Positions 15,809-24,178 of a stretch of 64,000 bases of DNA are shown in pieces. The DNA comes from Hyphomonadaceae bacterium (GTDB taxonomy: Bacteria > Pseudomonadota > Alphaproteobacteria > Caulobacterales > Aquidulcibacteraceae): assembly GCA_016791425.1 (NCBI GenBank), contig JAEUMQ010000001.1, forward strand, positions 189,138-253,137. The letters are read 5' to 3'. Below the pieces are notes generated by a model that saw nothing but the letters and a program-made list of their open reading frames with translations, was not told the DNA's origin and made no database searches. The translations under genes were made by a program, and so were the position numbers. Numbering within the stretch: position 1 is the stretch's first letter; every line of letters begins with the position of its first letter.

Positions 15809-16711
15809 CTAGCTGTCCTTGTTGAACACGCGCGCGCGATCGGCGGCCCAGGCCGCGAGCGCTTCGGTGCGTTTCTTGGCGCCTTCCGGATCCGCCTCCA
15901 TCGGCAGCACGGATTCCACGATGCGGTCGAAGTGCTGGCGCAGCGGCTCTTTCATCTCCGGGTACGGAATGATGTAGAGCTGGTTCTCCTCGATGCCGCG
16001 CTTGACGTGCTCGGCGAGCTCCGTGGGCTCCATGCCATGCTGATAGATCGAGTGCAGCGAGGCGACGGTGGCCTCGTTCTCGACATAGCCGGATTTCATC
16101 GCGGCCGGACGGGTGTGCATAGCCTCCGCGATGTTCGACTTGATGTTCGCCGGGCAGCACACGCTGACCCCGATATTGTGCTTCTCCAGCGACAGGCGGT
16201 AGCTCTCCATCAGATTGATCACGGCGGCCTTCGCGGCCGAATAGGGCGCGGTGAGCGCCGATCCCATGAACCCGCCGATTGAAGACACGGTCACGATGTG
16301 CCCGGGCTTGCCCGAGGCGATCATGCGCGGAACGAACGTGACCATGCCGTTGACCACGCCGCCGAGCGTGACGCCCATGATCCAATCATAGTCGCCGTAG
16401 GTCGTGTTTTCCGCTGCGCCGAACGAGTTCACGCCCGCCGTGTTGAAGAGGAGCGTCGGCGCAGCCCCGAACCGCGCTTCGACCTCGTCGGCGGCGCGCG
16501 CATAGGCCGCGCGGTCGGTGATGTCGAGCACGATGCCGTGCGCCTCGATCCCTGCGCCGCGCAGCTCCCCGAGGGCGTGCTCCACGGCCGCGGGCCGCAC
16601 ATCGGCGATGGCGACCCTGGCCCCCGCGGCGCCGAAGACCTTGGCCTGCCCCAAGCCGGCGCCCGAGGCCCCGCCGGTGATGAAGGCGATCTGGTTCTGG
16701 AAGTCTTTCAT
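15809..16711 (-). CDS. ligD: LigD-type C-alpha dehydrogenase (short-chain dehydrogenase)
   Basis: A 300-residue SDR; GGAGAGGAGG precedes the ATG at 16711. The cofactor loop is TGGASGAGLG (13-21), then NTAG at 90-93, and the catalytic Ser144, Tyr157 and Lys161 (SSIGGFMGSALTAPYSAAK). From MKDFQNQIAFITGGASGAG through TVSSIGGFMGSA to PYPEMKEPLRQHF it follows, from memory, the Sphingobium SYK-6 LigD sequence closely over its whole length. LigD oxidises the C-alpha alcohol of beta-aryl ether lignin dimers (such as guaiacylglycerol-beta-guaiacyl ether) to the ketone with NAD+. It is divergent from the second SDR, ligF and ligE, the next enzymes of the pathway. Confidence 0.85.
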   Translation of the reverse strand: MKDFQNQIAFITGGASGAGLGQAKVFGAAGARVAIADVRPAAVEHALGELRGAGIEAHGIVLDITDRAAYARAADEVEARFGAAPTLLFNTAGVNSFGAAENTTYGDYDWIMGVTLGGVVNGMVTFVPRMIASGKPGHIVTVSSIGGFMGSALTAPYSAAKAAVINLMESYRLSLEKHNIGVSVCCPANIKSNIAEAMHTRPAAMKSGYVENEATVASLHSIYQHGMEPTELAEHVKRGIEENQLYIIPYPEMKEPLRQHFDRIVESVLPMEADPEGAKKRTEALAAWAADRARVFNKDS

Positions 16712-16861
16712 GGCCCTCCTCTCCGATCTTTCGTCCCCCACCGCTCCTCTCGCAGCGAAAGGAAACGCGGTCGAGCGCGCGAAGGGCTGTATCTTGTTCC
16801 CTGCGGGATGAGCCGGCGACGGCCGCGCGGGCCAAGAACCGCCAAAATGGGAGGCGCGAAG

Positions 16862-17812
16862 GTGCAGGACGTAAAGGGCAAGACCGCGCTCATCACCGGC
16901 GGCGGCGGCGGGATGGGACTTGGCATCGGCCTCGCCTGCGCGCGGGCGGGCATGCGCGTTGTCCTGACCGACCTGCGGGAGGAGGCCCTGCGCGAGGCCA
17001 AGGCCGCCTTCGGCGAGCACGCCGGCGCGGTCCTCACCCTGCAGCACGACGTGACCGACCGGGCGCGCTGGGCGACGATCGCCGAGGAGGTCGAGCGTGC
17101 GGTCGGCGCGGTGCACGTGCTCGCGCTCAATGCCGGCGTAGGCGTCGTCGGCCCGATGCCGAAGGCGACCTACAAGGATTGGGACTATGCGATGTCCGTG
17201 AATGTGGGCGGCGTCGTGAACGGCCTGGTCACGATGCTGCCGCGCATGCTGGCGCATGGGCAATGGGGCCGCATCGTCGTCACCTCCTCCACCGGCGGCT
17301 TCTCCGCCGTGGGCGGCGCCGGCATCTATTGCGCGACGAAATTCGCGGTCGCCGGCATGCTGGAATCCCTGGCGACGGATCTGCAGGATACCCCGCTCGG
17401 CGCCTCGGTGTTCTTCCCCGGCCCGGTGCAGACCCCGCTCGCTCAGACGACCGATCTCGTCCGCCCCGCGCACCTGAAGAACGAGGTCCCGTCCTACACG
17501 GAGGCCGATCGCGGCGGCCGTCCCGCGCCGGGTTTTGACCAGAGCGTCTTCATGACCAAGGAGGAGGTCGGCGAGCGCGTGTTGAACGGCGTCCGCCGCG
17601 GCGACCTCTTCATCATGACCCACCCCGAATTCCGCAACGGCATCGTGGCGCGCAATTCCGCGCTCCTGCGCGCCATTCCCGACGAACCGATCAACGAGCC
17701 GCGCGCCGCGCTGGTCAGGCAATTCGGGACGCTGATGTACAATCCGATCTATGACGAGCAGCGCGCCGTCCCTGGGAACGAGCTGGGCGGCGAGATCGAG
17801 GGGAAAGCCTGA
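16862..17812 (+). CDS. short-chain dehydrogenase of the lig cluster
   Basis: A classical SDR of about 316 residues. GTG at 16862 is preferred because GGGAGG stands 7 bp upstream; an in-frame ATG at 16847 lacks a site and adds five residues. The cofactor loop TGGGGGMGLG, NAG (NAGVGVVGP), and the catalytic SSTGGFSAVGGAGIYCATK are complete. The C-terminal extension is long for an SDR. Its stop overlaps the ligF start (TGATG), so the two are translationally coupled. It probably acts in beta-ether degradation as a second stereo-specific C-alpha dehydrogenase (LigL/N/O role), but I cannot match it to a particular one. Confidence 0.75.
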   Translation: MQDVKGKTALITGGGGGMGLGIGLACARAGMRVVLTDLREEALREAKAAFGEHAGAVLTLQHDVTDRARWATIAEEVERAVGAVHVLALNAGVGVVGPMPKATYKDWDYAMSVNVGGVVNGLVTMLPRMLAHGQWGRIVVTSSTGGFSAVGGAGIYCATKFAVAGMLESLATDLQDTPLGASVFFPGPVQTPLAQTTDLVRPAHLKNEVPSYTEADRGGRPAPGFDQSVFMTKEEVGERVLNGVRRGDLFIMTHPEFRNGIVARNSALLRAIPDEPINEPRAALVRQFGTLMYNPIYDEQRAVPGNELGGEIEGKA

Positions 17813-18561
17813 TGCTGACGCTCTATTCTTTCGGCCCCGGCGCCAATTCCTTGAAGCCGATGCTGGCGCTCTACGAAAAGCAGCTCGACTTCAAGCACCA
17901 CATGCTCGATCCCTCGAAGTTCGAGCAGCACGCCGACTGGTTCAAGAAGATCAATCCGCGCGCGCAGGTGCCCGCGCTCGATCACGACGGCAAGGTGATC
18001 ACCGAATCCACCGTGATCTGCGAGTACTTGGAGGACGCGTTTCCGGACAACGCCCATCCGCTCCGCCCGCGTGATCCATTCGCGATCGCCCAGATGCGCG
18101 TCTGGACGAAATGGGTGGATGAATATTTCTGCTGGTGCGTCTCCACGCTCGGCTGGGAGCGCGTGATCGGCCCGATGGCGCGCGCGCTCTCCGACGCAGA
18201 GTTCGAGGAGAAGCTGAAGCACATCACCATCCCCGAGCAGGTCACCAAATGGCGCAACGCCCGCGCCGGCTTCCCGAAGGAGGTTCTCGCCGAGGAGATG
18301 CGCAAGGTGAAGCTCTCGGTCGCCCGCCTGGAGCAGCGCCTGAGCGAAAGTCCCTGGCTCGCGGGCCCCGATTACACGCTCGCAGACGTCTGCAATTTCG
18401 CCATCGCCAACGGCATGGAGCGCGGCTTCGCCGATGTCGTGAACGAAGCCGCGACGCCGAACCTCGTTGGATGGCTGAAGCGCATCAATGAGCGCCCGGC
18501 CGCCAGGGAGATGTTCGCCAAGGTGAAGCGCGAGGACCTCACCCCGCGCAAGGCGAGCTGA
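17812..18561 (+). CDS. ligF: LigF-type glutathione-dependent beta-etherase
   Basis: A 249-residue glutathione transferase. The N-terminal thioredoxin-like domain has LYSFGPGANSLKPM, KINPRAQVPAL (cis-Pro) and ESTVICEYLED (Glu-Ser glutathione contact). The helical domain has TKWVDEYFCWCVSTLGW and LADVCNFAIANGM. From memory these stretches are nearly identical to Sphingobium LigF, which attacks the (S) beta-ether carbon of the LigD ketone product, releasing a phenol and leaving a glutathione thioether. The length fits LigF (about 257). It starts in the stop codon of the SDR upstream. Confidence 0.88.
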   Translation: MLTLYSFGPGANSLKPMLALYEKQLDFKHHMLDPSKFEQHADWFKKINPRAQVPALDHDGKVITESTVICEYLEDAFPDNAHPLRPRDPFAIAQMRVWTKWVDEYFCWCVSTLGWERVIGPMARALSDAEFEEKLKHITIPEQVTKWRNARAGFPKEVLAEEMRKVKLSVARLEQRLSESPWLAGPDYTLADVCNFAIANGMERGFADVVNEAATPNLVGWLKRINERPAAREMFAKVKREDLTPRKAS

Positions 18562-18589
18562 AGGTGCACGCTCTTCCCTTCCAACGCTC

Positions 18590-18700
18590 CCCGGACGCCG
18601 CGCAGCGGCGATCCGGGCACCAACGCGATCGCAACCTCAACGTCCGCAGCGCCAAGCTGGAACTTGGGCCCCGGCTCTCGCGCTGCGCGCCCGGCCGGGG
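18590..18700. repeat. inverted REP-like pair between ligF and ligE
   Basis: The left hairpin CCCGGA...TCCGGG is at 18590-18617 (with CGCCGC/GCGGCG arms) and the right hairpin CCCCGGC...GCCGGGG at 18669-18700. They are separated by about 50 bp and framed by CCAACGCT repeats outside. This is a fourth palindrome family. It splits the ligF-ligE unit but does not look like a T-run terminator. Confidence 0.55.
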
Positions 18701-18728
18701 AACGTCCAACGCTGGAGCGCTCTAAGTC

Positions 18729-19538
18729 ATGGCCGCAAACAACACGATCACGCTCTATGATCTGCAGCTCGCCTCGGGCTGCACGATCAGCCCGTTCGTG
18801 TGGCGCACCAAGTACGCGCTGAAGCACAAGGGCTTCGACATCGACATCGTGCCGGGCGGCTTCACCGGCATCAAGGAGCGCACCGGCGGCCGCTCCGAGC
18901 GCGTGCCGTGCATCGTCGATGACGGCCATTGGGTGCTCGATAGCTGGGTGATCGCCGAATATCTCGACGAGAAATATCCCGATCGCCCGATGCTGTTCGA
19001 GGGCCCGAGCATGAAGGCGATGCTTCGGTTTCTCGATTCATGGCTCTGGGCGACCGCGATCCGGCCCTGGTTCCAGTGCTACATCCTCGACTATCACGAT
19101 CTCTCGCTGCCGCAGGACCACGCCTATGTGCGTGAATCGCGCGAGCGCATGTTCCTGCAGGGCCGCAAGCTGGAGGACGTGCAGGCCGGCCGCGAGGATC
19201 GCCTGCCGCTGGTGCCGCCGACGCTGGAGCCGTTCCGCCAATTGCTGCGCGAGACGAAATGGCTCGGCGGCGAAACGCCCAACTACGCCGATTACAGCGC
19301 CCTCGCGGTGTTCCTGTGGACGGCGTCGGTGGCGAAAATCCCGCCGCTGACGGAAGACGATCCGCTGCGCGACTGGCTCGACCGCGGCTTCGATCTTTAT
19401 GGCGGCCTCGGCCGTCATCCCGGCATGCACACGCTGTTCGGTCTGAAGCTGCGCGAGGGCGATCCCGAGCCGTTCGTAAAAGAAGGCGCCGGGCTCAACA
19501 CCGCGCCCGTGAACAAAGGCGCCCCCGCCGCTCGCTGA
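18729..19538 (+). CDS. ligE: LigE-type glutathione-dependent beta-etherase
   Basis: A 269-residue glutathione transferase. It opens with NNTITLYDLQLASGCTISP, then FVWRTKYALKHKGFDIDIV and GRSERVPCIVDDG, and later LPQDHAYVRESRERMFL and WTASVAKIPPLTEDDPLRDW. From memory this follows Sphingobium LigE almost residue for residue, so the identification is strong. LigE cleaves the (R) enantiomer of the C-alpha ketone, complementing LigF. With ligD, the SDR and ligF it makes a near-complete ether-cleavage module; only the glutathione lyase (LigG or a Nu-class GST) is absent here. It is separated from ligF by 167 bp holding a REP-like pair, so it may be transcribed with ligF or have its own promoter. 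Confidence 0.88.
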   Translation: MAANNTITLYDLQLASGCTISPFVWRTKYALKHKGFDIDIVPGGFTGIKERTGGRSERVPCIVDDGHWVLDSWVIAEYLDEKYPDRPMLFEGPSMKAMLRFLDSWLWATAIRPWFQCYILDYHDLSLPQDHAYVRESRERMFLQGRKLEDVQAGREDRLPLVPPTLEPFRQLLRETKWLGGETPNYADYSALAVFLWTASVAKIPPLTEDDPLRDWLDRGFDLYGGLGRHPGMHTLFGLKLREGDPEPFVKEGAGLNTAPVNKGAPAAR

Positions 19539-19688
19539 TCACCCCACGACGTCAGGGTGTGTGGGCGGCAACCCTCCGGAGCTTGACAGCGTCCGGCCCC
19601 ACGCAAAAAACTTATGGAGGATGGGCGTTTGCCCAAACACCTCAGCAACCACGCGTGACGACGCCGCCGCACGATGTACGGAGATGCA

Positions 19689-20621
19689 ATGCCGCTGACG
19701 ATCAAGCCGATCCTTCCCGGTTTCGGCGCGGAGGTCTCAGGCGCCGATCTCACGAAACCTCTGAGCGAGGCTCTTCGCCATGAGATCCTCGACGTGCAGC
19801 ACGAATGGGGCGTGACAGTCTGGCGCAACACCGGCCTCGACGACGAGAGCCACATCGCCTTCAGCCGCATGTTCGGCCATCTCGAGCTTGCGCCGCGCCC
19901 ACGCCCTTCCCGGCATCGGCATCGCGAGATCTTCGACGCCAGCAATCTCGACGCCGAAGGCGCCATCATCGACACCGAAGCCACGCGCCTCATCAAGAAG
20001 GGCGACCGCATCTGGCACACTGACTCCTCCTACATGGAGAAGCGCTCGGCCTATTCGCTCCTGCTCGCCCATGAAGTCCCGCCCGACGGCGGCCAGACCT
20101 GGTTCGCCGACACCCGCACCGCCTATGAGGACCTTCCCCAATCGATGAAGGACCGCCTCGAAGGCCTCGTCGGCGAAAATTCCTATTGGTGGTCGCGCAA
20201 GCAGGCGGGGTTCGCCATCACCGAGGAAGAGATCGACGCGCGCCCCTCCGCGCGCCATCCGCTCGTGCACGTGCACCAGGGCTCCAGGCGCAAGGCGCTC
20301 TACATCGCCGCGCACACCCGCGACATCGTCGGCATGCCGCGCGAGGAAGGCCGCAAGCTCCTGGCCGAGCTCACCGCGCACGCCACGCAGCCCAAATACG
20401 TTTTCGCGGTGACCTGGGGCGTGGGCGACCTCACGATCTGGGACAATCTCTGCACCATGCATCGCGGCGGCGATTTCGACGTGGCGCGCGATCGGCGCGA
20501 CATGCGCCGCACGACGGTGCGCGAAGGCGCGCCCCCTTCCGAGCCCGACGATCCGTTCGCGGATTTGTACGCCGCGGGCGCGGCCCCGCTCAGCCAGCCG
20601 GCGCCGGCGCGGCCGAGCTAG
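19689..20621 (+). CDS. TauD/TfdA-family alpha-ketoglutarate dioxygenase
   Basis: A 310-residue Fe(II)/2-oxoglutarate oxygenase. ATG at 19689 follows GGAGA; an earlier in-frame ATG at 19674 has no site. Metal ligands His110 and Asp112 (WHTDSSY) and the distal His near 258 (MHRGGDFD) are present, as are the 2-oxoglutarate-binding Arg residues of RDMRRTTV. The opening IKPILPGFGAEVSGADLTKP is typical of the 2,4-D dioxygenase (TfdA) side of the family, which opens aryl or alkyl ethers. Directly after ligE on the same strand, it may serve aromatic-ether catabolism; that role is inference. Its 3' end overlaps the convergent patatin gene by 32 bp. Confidence 0.82.
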   Translation: MPLTIKPILPGFGAEVSGADLTKPLSEALRHEILDVQHEWGVTVWRNTGLDDESHIAFSRMFGHLELAPRPRPSRHRHREIFDASNLDAEGAIIDTEATRLIKKGDRIWHTDSSYMEKRSAYSLLLAHEVPPDGGQTWFADTRTAYEDLPQSMKDRLEGLVGENSYWWSRKQAGFAITEEEIDARPSARHPLVHVHQGSRRKALYIAAHTRDIVGMPREEGRKLLAELTAHATQPKYVFAVTWGVGDLTIWDNLCTMHRGGDFDVARDRRDMRRTTVREGAPPSEPDDPFADLYAAGAAPLSQPAPARPS

Positions 20622-21837
20622 CTGGGTCGTCGATCAGCGGGCACGGCGCATCGAGCGATTCGGCGCGTCCTTCGGAGAGCGCGGCGCGCGCCAGGCCCTG
20701 ATCGACATTCACCCAGATGCGCCCGGCGACGGCGCAACGGCGCCCGTATTCGAAGAGCGCCGCCATCCCTGCGCGGTCGAACTTGAGCGCGCCCGCATAC
20801 GGGAAATCGGTCGGGATGTTGGTGAAGCGAAAATCCACCGCGTGGCGGCGCGCGAACACTTCGGTCTGCGCAATCGCGGTGCGCGTCATGTGCATGAGCA
20901 CGGAGGAGAAGCTGCGCCCCGCGATCGCCGCGGCGTTGAACGGCGTCGTCGAGGCGGTCGATGCGAGCTGGCTGTTGGCGATGACGAAGATGCGCGCGCC
21001 GCGCAGCGCCTCGTGCTCCTCGTCGAGCAGCAGCACGATCGACGGCCCGATGAAGAACGGCGTCGAGGCGCCGCCATCGACATGCATCTCCGCGAACGTC
21101 TGGCCGCCGTCCTCCACTTCGATCATCACCGGGGGAAAGACGCCCGGTACGCTGGCCGATGCGATGAGCACGTCGCGGAAGAGCCGGCGTCCGCGCAGGC
21201 CCCCCTGTGCTGCGATCGCGCCCATGTCCCAGATCACCGTCTCCTCGCGATCGAGATTGGTGGTCGCCACGAGCAGCATGCGCCCCTTCGCGCGCTCGCC
21301 CGCCACCGCGGCCAGCATCTCGTCGGTGACGAAGCGATCGACCAGATCGTGCAGCGGGTCGCTCTGGAAGAACGCGGTGCCGAAGAGCGCCCCCAGGCCT
21401 CGCGAGCGCATGAGCCGGGCGCTTTCGCCGCCGGTATACGCGTCCCGGAGCTCGTCGTCCCAATCGGGGCCGAGATAGGCGAAAGGCGCGGTGAGCGCGC
21501 CGGTGCTCACCCCGGTGACCACCTCGAAGGTCGGGCGCCGGCCCGCTTCCCCGAGGCCCGTCAGCACCCCCGCGCCGAACGCTCCCCCCGCCCCGCCCCC
21601 TGAAAGCGCGAGGATGTCGATCGCGCCGTCGCCGGCCGCCCCGAGTTCTTCACACAGCCGCTCCGGGCTGTGCTCACGGTAGAAATTGCGATCCATGCTG
21701 TAGGCGCGGATGGGGCCGGAAAAGCCGGCGGGCGTCGCGGCCTGCGAGGCCGCCGACGGGCTGTCGGCGCGCGGGATGGTGATGCACCCCGCCGCCAAGC
21801 ACGCCAACGCCGCATTGAGCCAGGCCGACGCCCGCAT
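20590..21837 (-). CDS. patatin-like phospholipase lipoprotein
   Basis: A 415-residue lipoprotein. ATG at 21837 has GGAGGGGGAC directly before it. The signal sequence ends in the lipobox LAAGC. The patatin domain has the oxyanion loop SGGGAGGAFGAGVL, the nucleophile in GVSTGAL (G-x-S-x-G), and the catalytic Asp in VDGGAST (DGG). It would hydrolyse lipid acyl esters at the envelope. The C-terminal part (about 300-415) has no separate motif. It follows the MFS gene by 52 bp on the same strand, so they probably form an operon. Its end overlaps the TauD gene tail to tail. Confidence 0.85.
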   Translation of the reverse strand: MRASAWLNAALACLAAGCITIPRADSPSAASQAATPAGFSGPIRAYSMDRNFYREHSPERLCEELGAAGDGAIDILALSGGGAGGAFGAGVLTGLGEAGRRPTFEVVTGVSTGALTAPFAYLGPDWDDELRDAYTGGESARLMRSRGLGALFGTAFFQSDPLHDLVDRFVTDEMLAAVAGERAKGRMLLVATTNLDREETVIWDMGAIAAQGGLRGRRLFRDVLIASASVPGVFPPVMIEVEDGGQTFAEMHVDGGASTPFFIGPSIVLLLDEEHEALRGARIFVIANSQLASTASTTPFNAAAIAGRSFSSVLMHMTRTAIAQTEVFARRHAVDFRFTNIPTDFPYAGALKFDRAGMAALFEYGRRCAVAGRIWVNVDQGLARAALSEGRAESLDAPCPLIDDPASSAAPAPAG

Positions 21838-21889
21838 GTCCCCCTCCGGCCGGCATGCTGGCACGACGCGCGCGCGAAGCGAAGATCGT

Positions 21890-23266
21890 TCAGCTTGCCG
21901 GGGCGGGCTGCCCCTCCAGGCTCTCCAGCCGCTCGATCTCCTTGCGGAACGGCTTGATCGCGAACGCGATGGAGATCCCCGCCAGCGGCATGAGCACCGC
22001 TGCCGTGAGCGACATCGTCTTCCACAGATCGGCTTCGCTCCCCATGATCCGCTGGTTGACCGTGCCGATGACGACGCTGCCGATCGCCCCGAAGAAGATG
22101 AAGAAGAAGAGATAGCAGGCCGTGACCTGCCCGCGCATTTCATTGGGCGTGATGCGCTGGATGGCGGCGTTCTGCGAGATCGCCGAGGCGATGCCGAACA
22201 TGCCGGTGAGCGAATAGAAGACGAGGCAGAGTTCGCCCGTCGGCATCAGCGGCGCGATGACCGCGCACGGCGCCGCGCACGAGAACATGATCACCGTGGC
22301 CCGCACCAACCCGTCCTTGTACCGCTTCGTGAGCCATTCGGTGACCGTGGCCCCGACGAAGAGCCCCGCGATCGAGCCCGCCAGCAGCATGGGCGCCAGC
22401 CAATTGCCGATCTGCGCTTCGTTCCAGCCGTATTTGCGCACCAGCAGCGGCACGCGCCATTCCTGCAGGCCGAACGATTCGAGCGCGCTGAACGCCAGCC
22501 CGATGAAGAGCGGCAGATAGACCGCGCGCCGCTTGCCGATTTCGGCAAGCACCTGCACCAGCGGCATGGCCTTGCCCTCGCGCGCCTTCCCGCGCCGCGG
22601 CGGCTCCTTGATCGTAAGCAGCAGGAAGCCGATCAGCAGTCCCGGCGGCCAGAGCGCCAAGAGCACCCATTGCCAATTGAAGATGGTCAGCCCCGCGACG
22701 GTCGAGGGCGACCAATCGTGCACATAGGCGACCATCTGCCCGCCGACGAACGAGCCGATGACGTTGCCGCCGATGAAGCCGAGCTGCAGGAACGCGATCG
22801 CCCGCGGCAGCATGCCCGGCGGGAAATAATCGGCGATCAGCGAGTAAGAGGCCGGCGCGTGGGCCGAGCCGCCGGCGCCCGCGAGCGTGCGCGTAGCGAA
22901 CAATTGCGCGAAACCCTGCGCCAGGCCGCCCATGGACGTGACGGTCGAGGTGAGGAACATCGAGGCGGAGAGCACCAGCTTGCGCGGATAGAGGTCCGCC
23001 AGCCGCGCCATCGGGATGCCGACCAGCACATAGAAGAGGATGTTGGCCGGCCCCATGAGCCAGCCGAGCTCTTCGTCGGAAAGCGCCAGATCGACCTTGA
23101 TCCGCTGCACCAGCATGCGGAACACGGCCGCGTCGAAGAAATTGTAGAGCGTCGCCAGGGTGATGATGCCGAGCCCCCACCACGCGACGGTGCGGGAGGG
23201 CCATCCGGTCCTGTCCACCGCGGCCGGCGCGGCGCCGCTGACCTTCTCCGGCGTCACGTCCACCAT
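21890..23266 (-). CDS. MFS transporter (spinster-like)
   Basis: A 458-residue major facilitator with twelve predicted membrane segments. Start at MVDVTPEKV (23266) after GGAGAGGG. The loop 2-3 signature ARLADLYPRKLVLSAS (GxLaDrxgRr type) and a long opening TM1 ending in NFFDAAVFRMLVQ fit the spinster-like (sphingolipid/organic anion) branch common in alphaproteobacteria, where it often lies beside catabolic genes. The substrate is unknown. Proximity to the lig genes raises a role in aromatic uptake, but its operon partner is the patatin lipoprotein. Confidence 0.83.
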   Translation of the reverse strand: MVDVTPEKVSGAAPAAVDRTGWPSRTVAWWGLGIITLATLYNFFDAAVFRMLVQRIKVDLALSDEELGWLMGPANILFYVLVGIPMARLADLYPRKLVLSASMFLTSTVTSMGGLAQGFAQLFATRTLAGAGGSAHAPASYSLIADYFPPGMLPRAIAFLQLGFIGGNVIGSFVGGQMVAYVHDWSPSTVAGLTIFNWQWVLLALWPPGLLIGFLLLTIKEPPRRGKAREGKAMPLVQVLAEIGKRRAVYLPLFIGLAFSALESFGLQEWRVPLLVRKYGWNEAQIGNWLAPMLLAGSIAGLFVGATVTEWLTKRYKDGLVRATVIMFSCAAPCAVIAPLMPTGELCLVFYSLTGMFGIASAISQNAAIQRITPNEMRGQVTACYLFFFIFFGAIGSVVIGTVNQRIMGSEADLWKTMSLTAAVLMPLAGISIAFAIKPFRKEIERLESLEGQPAPAS

Positions 23267-23401
23267 GCGTTCCCTCTCCGTCTCACGCGGCGTCCCGGCG
23301 CGCACTATAGCCGGATTGGCGCAGCCAAATCGGCTTTCCGCGAAGAATGGATGTTCCAGGAAGGTCCGACCCGAGGCGGCCCGCCGCCCGTTGTGAGGCG
23401 C

Positions 23402-23884
23402 CTAACGCGCTTCCGCCGCGAGCCATTGCACGCCGTCGGCGTTCACCCGGAAGACCACGGCCTGGGCCTCCTTGGCCCCGACCGCGGAGAAGAACTTCCG
23501 GGCCGTCACGTCCTCCACGCCGGTGGTGATGATGAGCTCGCGCGCCCCGAGCTCCGCCACCCGCTGCGCCACCGCAGCGATGAGCGTGCGTGCGACGCCG
23601 CCGCCGCGCGCCGCCGGACGCACATAGAGCTCGCAAAGCGTGACCGTGACCGCCGCGTGGCGCGTGTCGAAGCTCTTGGTGATGATGGCGTGCCCGATGA
23701 GCGGACCATTGCGGCGCTCTTCCGCGACGAAGATCTCGATCAGCGGCTGCGCTCCGAACCCGTGCTTGCGCACGAGGTCAGGCTCGAACGGCGCGGCCTG
23801 CCCGCCAGCCTCGCGCACCGCCTCGCCGCTCAGGCGGGCGATCGCCTCGCAATCACGCGCCTGCGCGCGGCGCACCTCGACCAT
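23402..23884 (-). CDS. GNAT-family N-acetyltransferase
   Basis: About 160 residues from MVEVRRAQ (23884); the frame extends upstream to 23929, but the conserved fold starts at VEVRRAQARDCEAIARL. The acetyl-CoA-binding loop is RPAARGGGVARTLI (R/Q-x-x-G-x-A type) after strand LCELYV. The terminal FFSAVGAKEAQAVVFRV is usual. The substrate is unknown, as for most GNATs. It stands alone; neighbours on both sides are membrane proteins. Confidence 0.78.
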   Translation of the reverse strand: MVEVRRAQARDCEAIARLSGEAVREAGGQAAPFEPDLVRKHGFGAQPLIEIFVAEERRNGPLIGHAIITKSFDTRHAAVTVTLCELYVRPAARGGGVARTLIAAVAQRVAELGARELIITTGVEDVTARKFFSAVGAKEAQAVVFRVNADGVQWLAAEAR

Positions 23885-23984
23885 CTGGCTCGTTCCGGCC
23901 GCGACTCGACATCGGCCGCGACGGTTCATGAAACCGGCTGGCGCGCCTCTTGGCTAGCGTTTTGAGCGAAAATCGATGGTGCGA

Positions 23985-24002
23985 GGCCGATACTTATCGG
24001 CC
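23985..24002. terminator. perfect palindrome after the 45-residue membrane protein gene
   Basis: GGCCGATA-CT-TATCGGCC, an 8-bp perfect stem with a 2-nt loop, lies 4 bp beyond the stop at 24006. No clear T-run follows on the minus strand, so it may be a terminator or a protein-binding site. Confidence 0.35.
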
Positions 24003-24005
24003 GGG

Positions 24006-24143
24006 TTAATGTTCCGGACCGATCATCGGGCGGTCCTCGTAGCGTTCCCAGTCCGTGCCGGGATCGCGGCGGACCATCGCGGCGCCCACCAGGGTGAGCA
24101 ATCCGATGATCACGGCCGAGCCCAGAATGACGAGCCAGAACAT
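24006..24143 (-). CDS. 45-residue single-pass membrane protein
   Basis: A short gene with a good ribosome site (AGAAGGAC). Reading from the ATG at 24143: residues 1-22 form one hydrophobic helix beginning MFWLVILGSAVIIG, and the rest is a charged tail (VRRDPGTDWERYEDRP...) ending GPEH. No family is recognised. The codon pattern and site make it likely real. It sits upstream of the GNAT gene on the same strand and downstream of the acyltransferase, 35 bp from its stop. Confidence 0.6.
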   Translation of the reverse strand: MFWLVILGSAVIIGLLTLVGAAMVRRDPGTDWERYEDRPMIGPEH

Positions 24144-24178
24144 GTCCTTCTCCCTGGGGCCTGGGCGACTGACATCGC

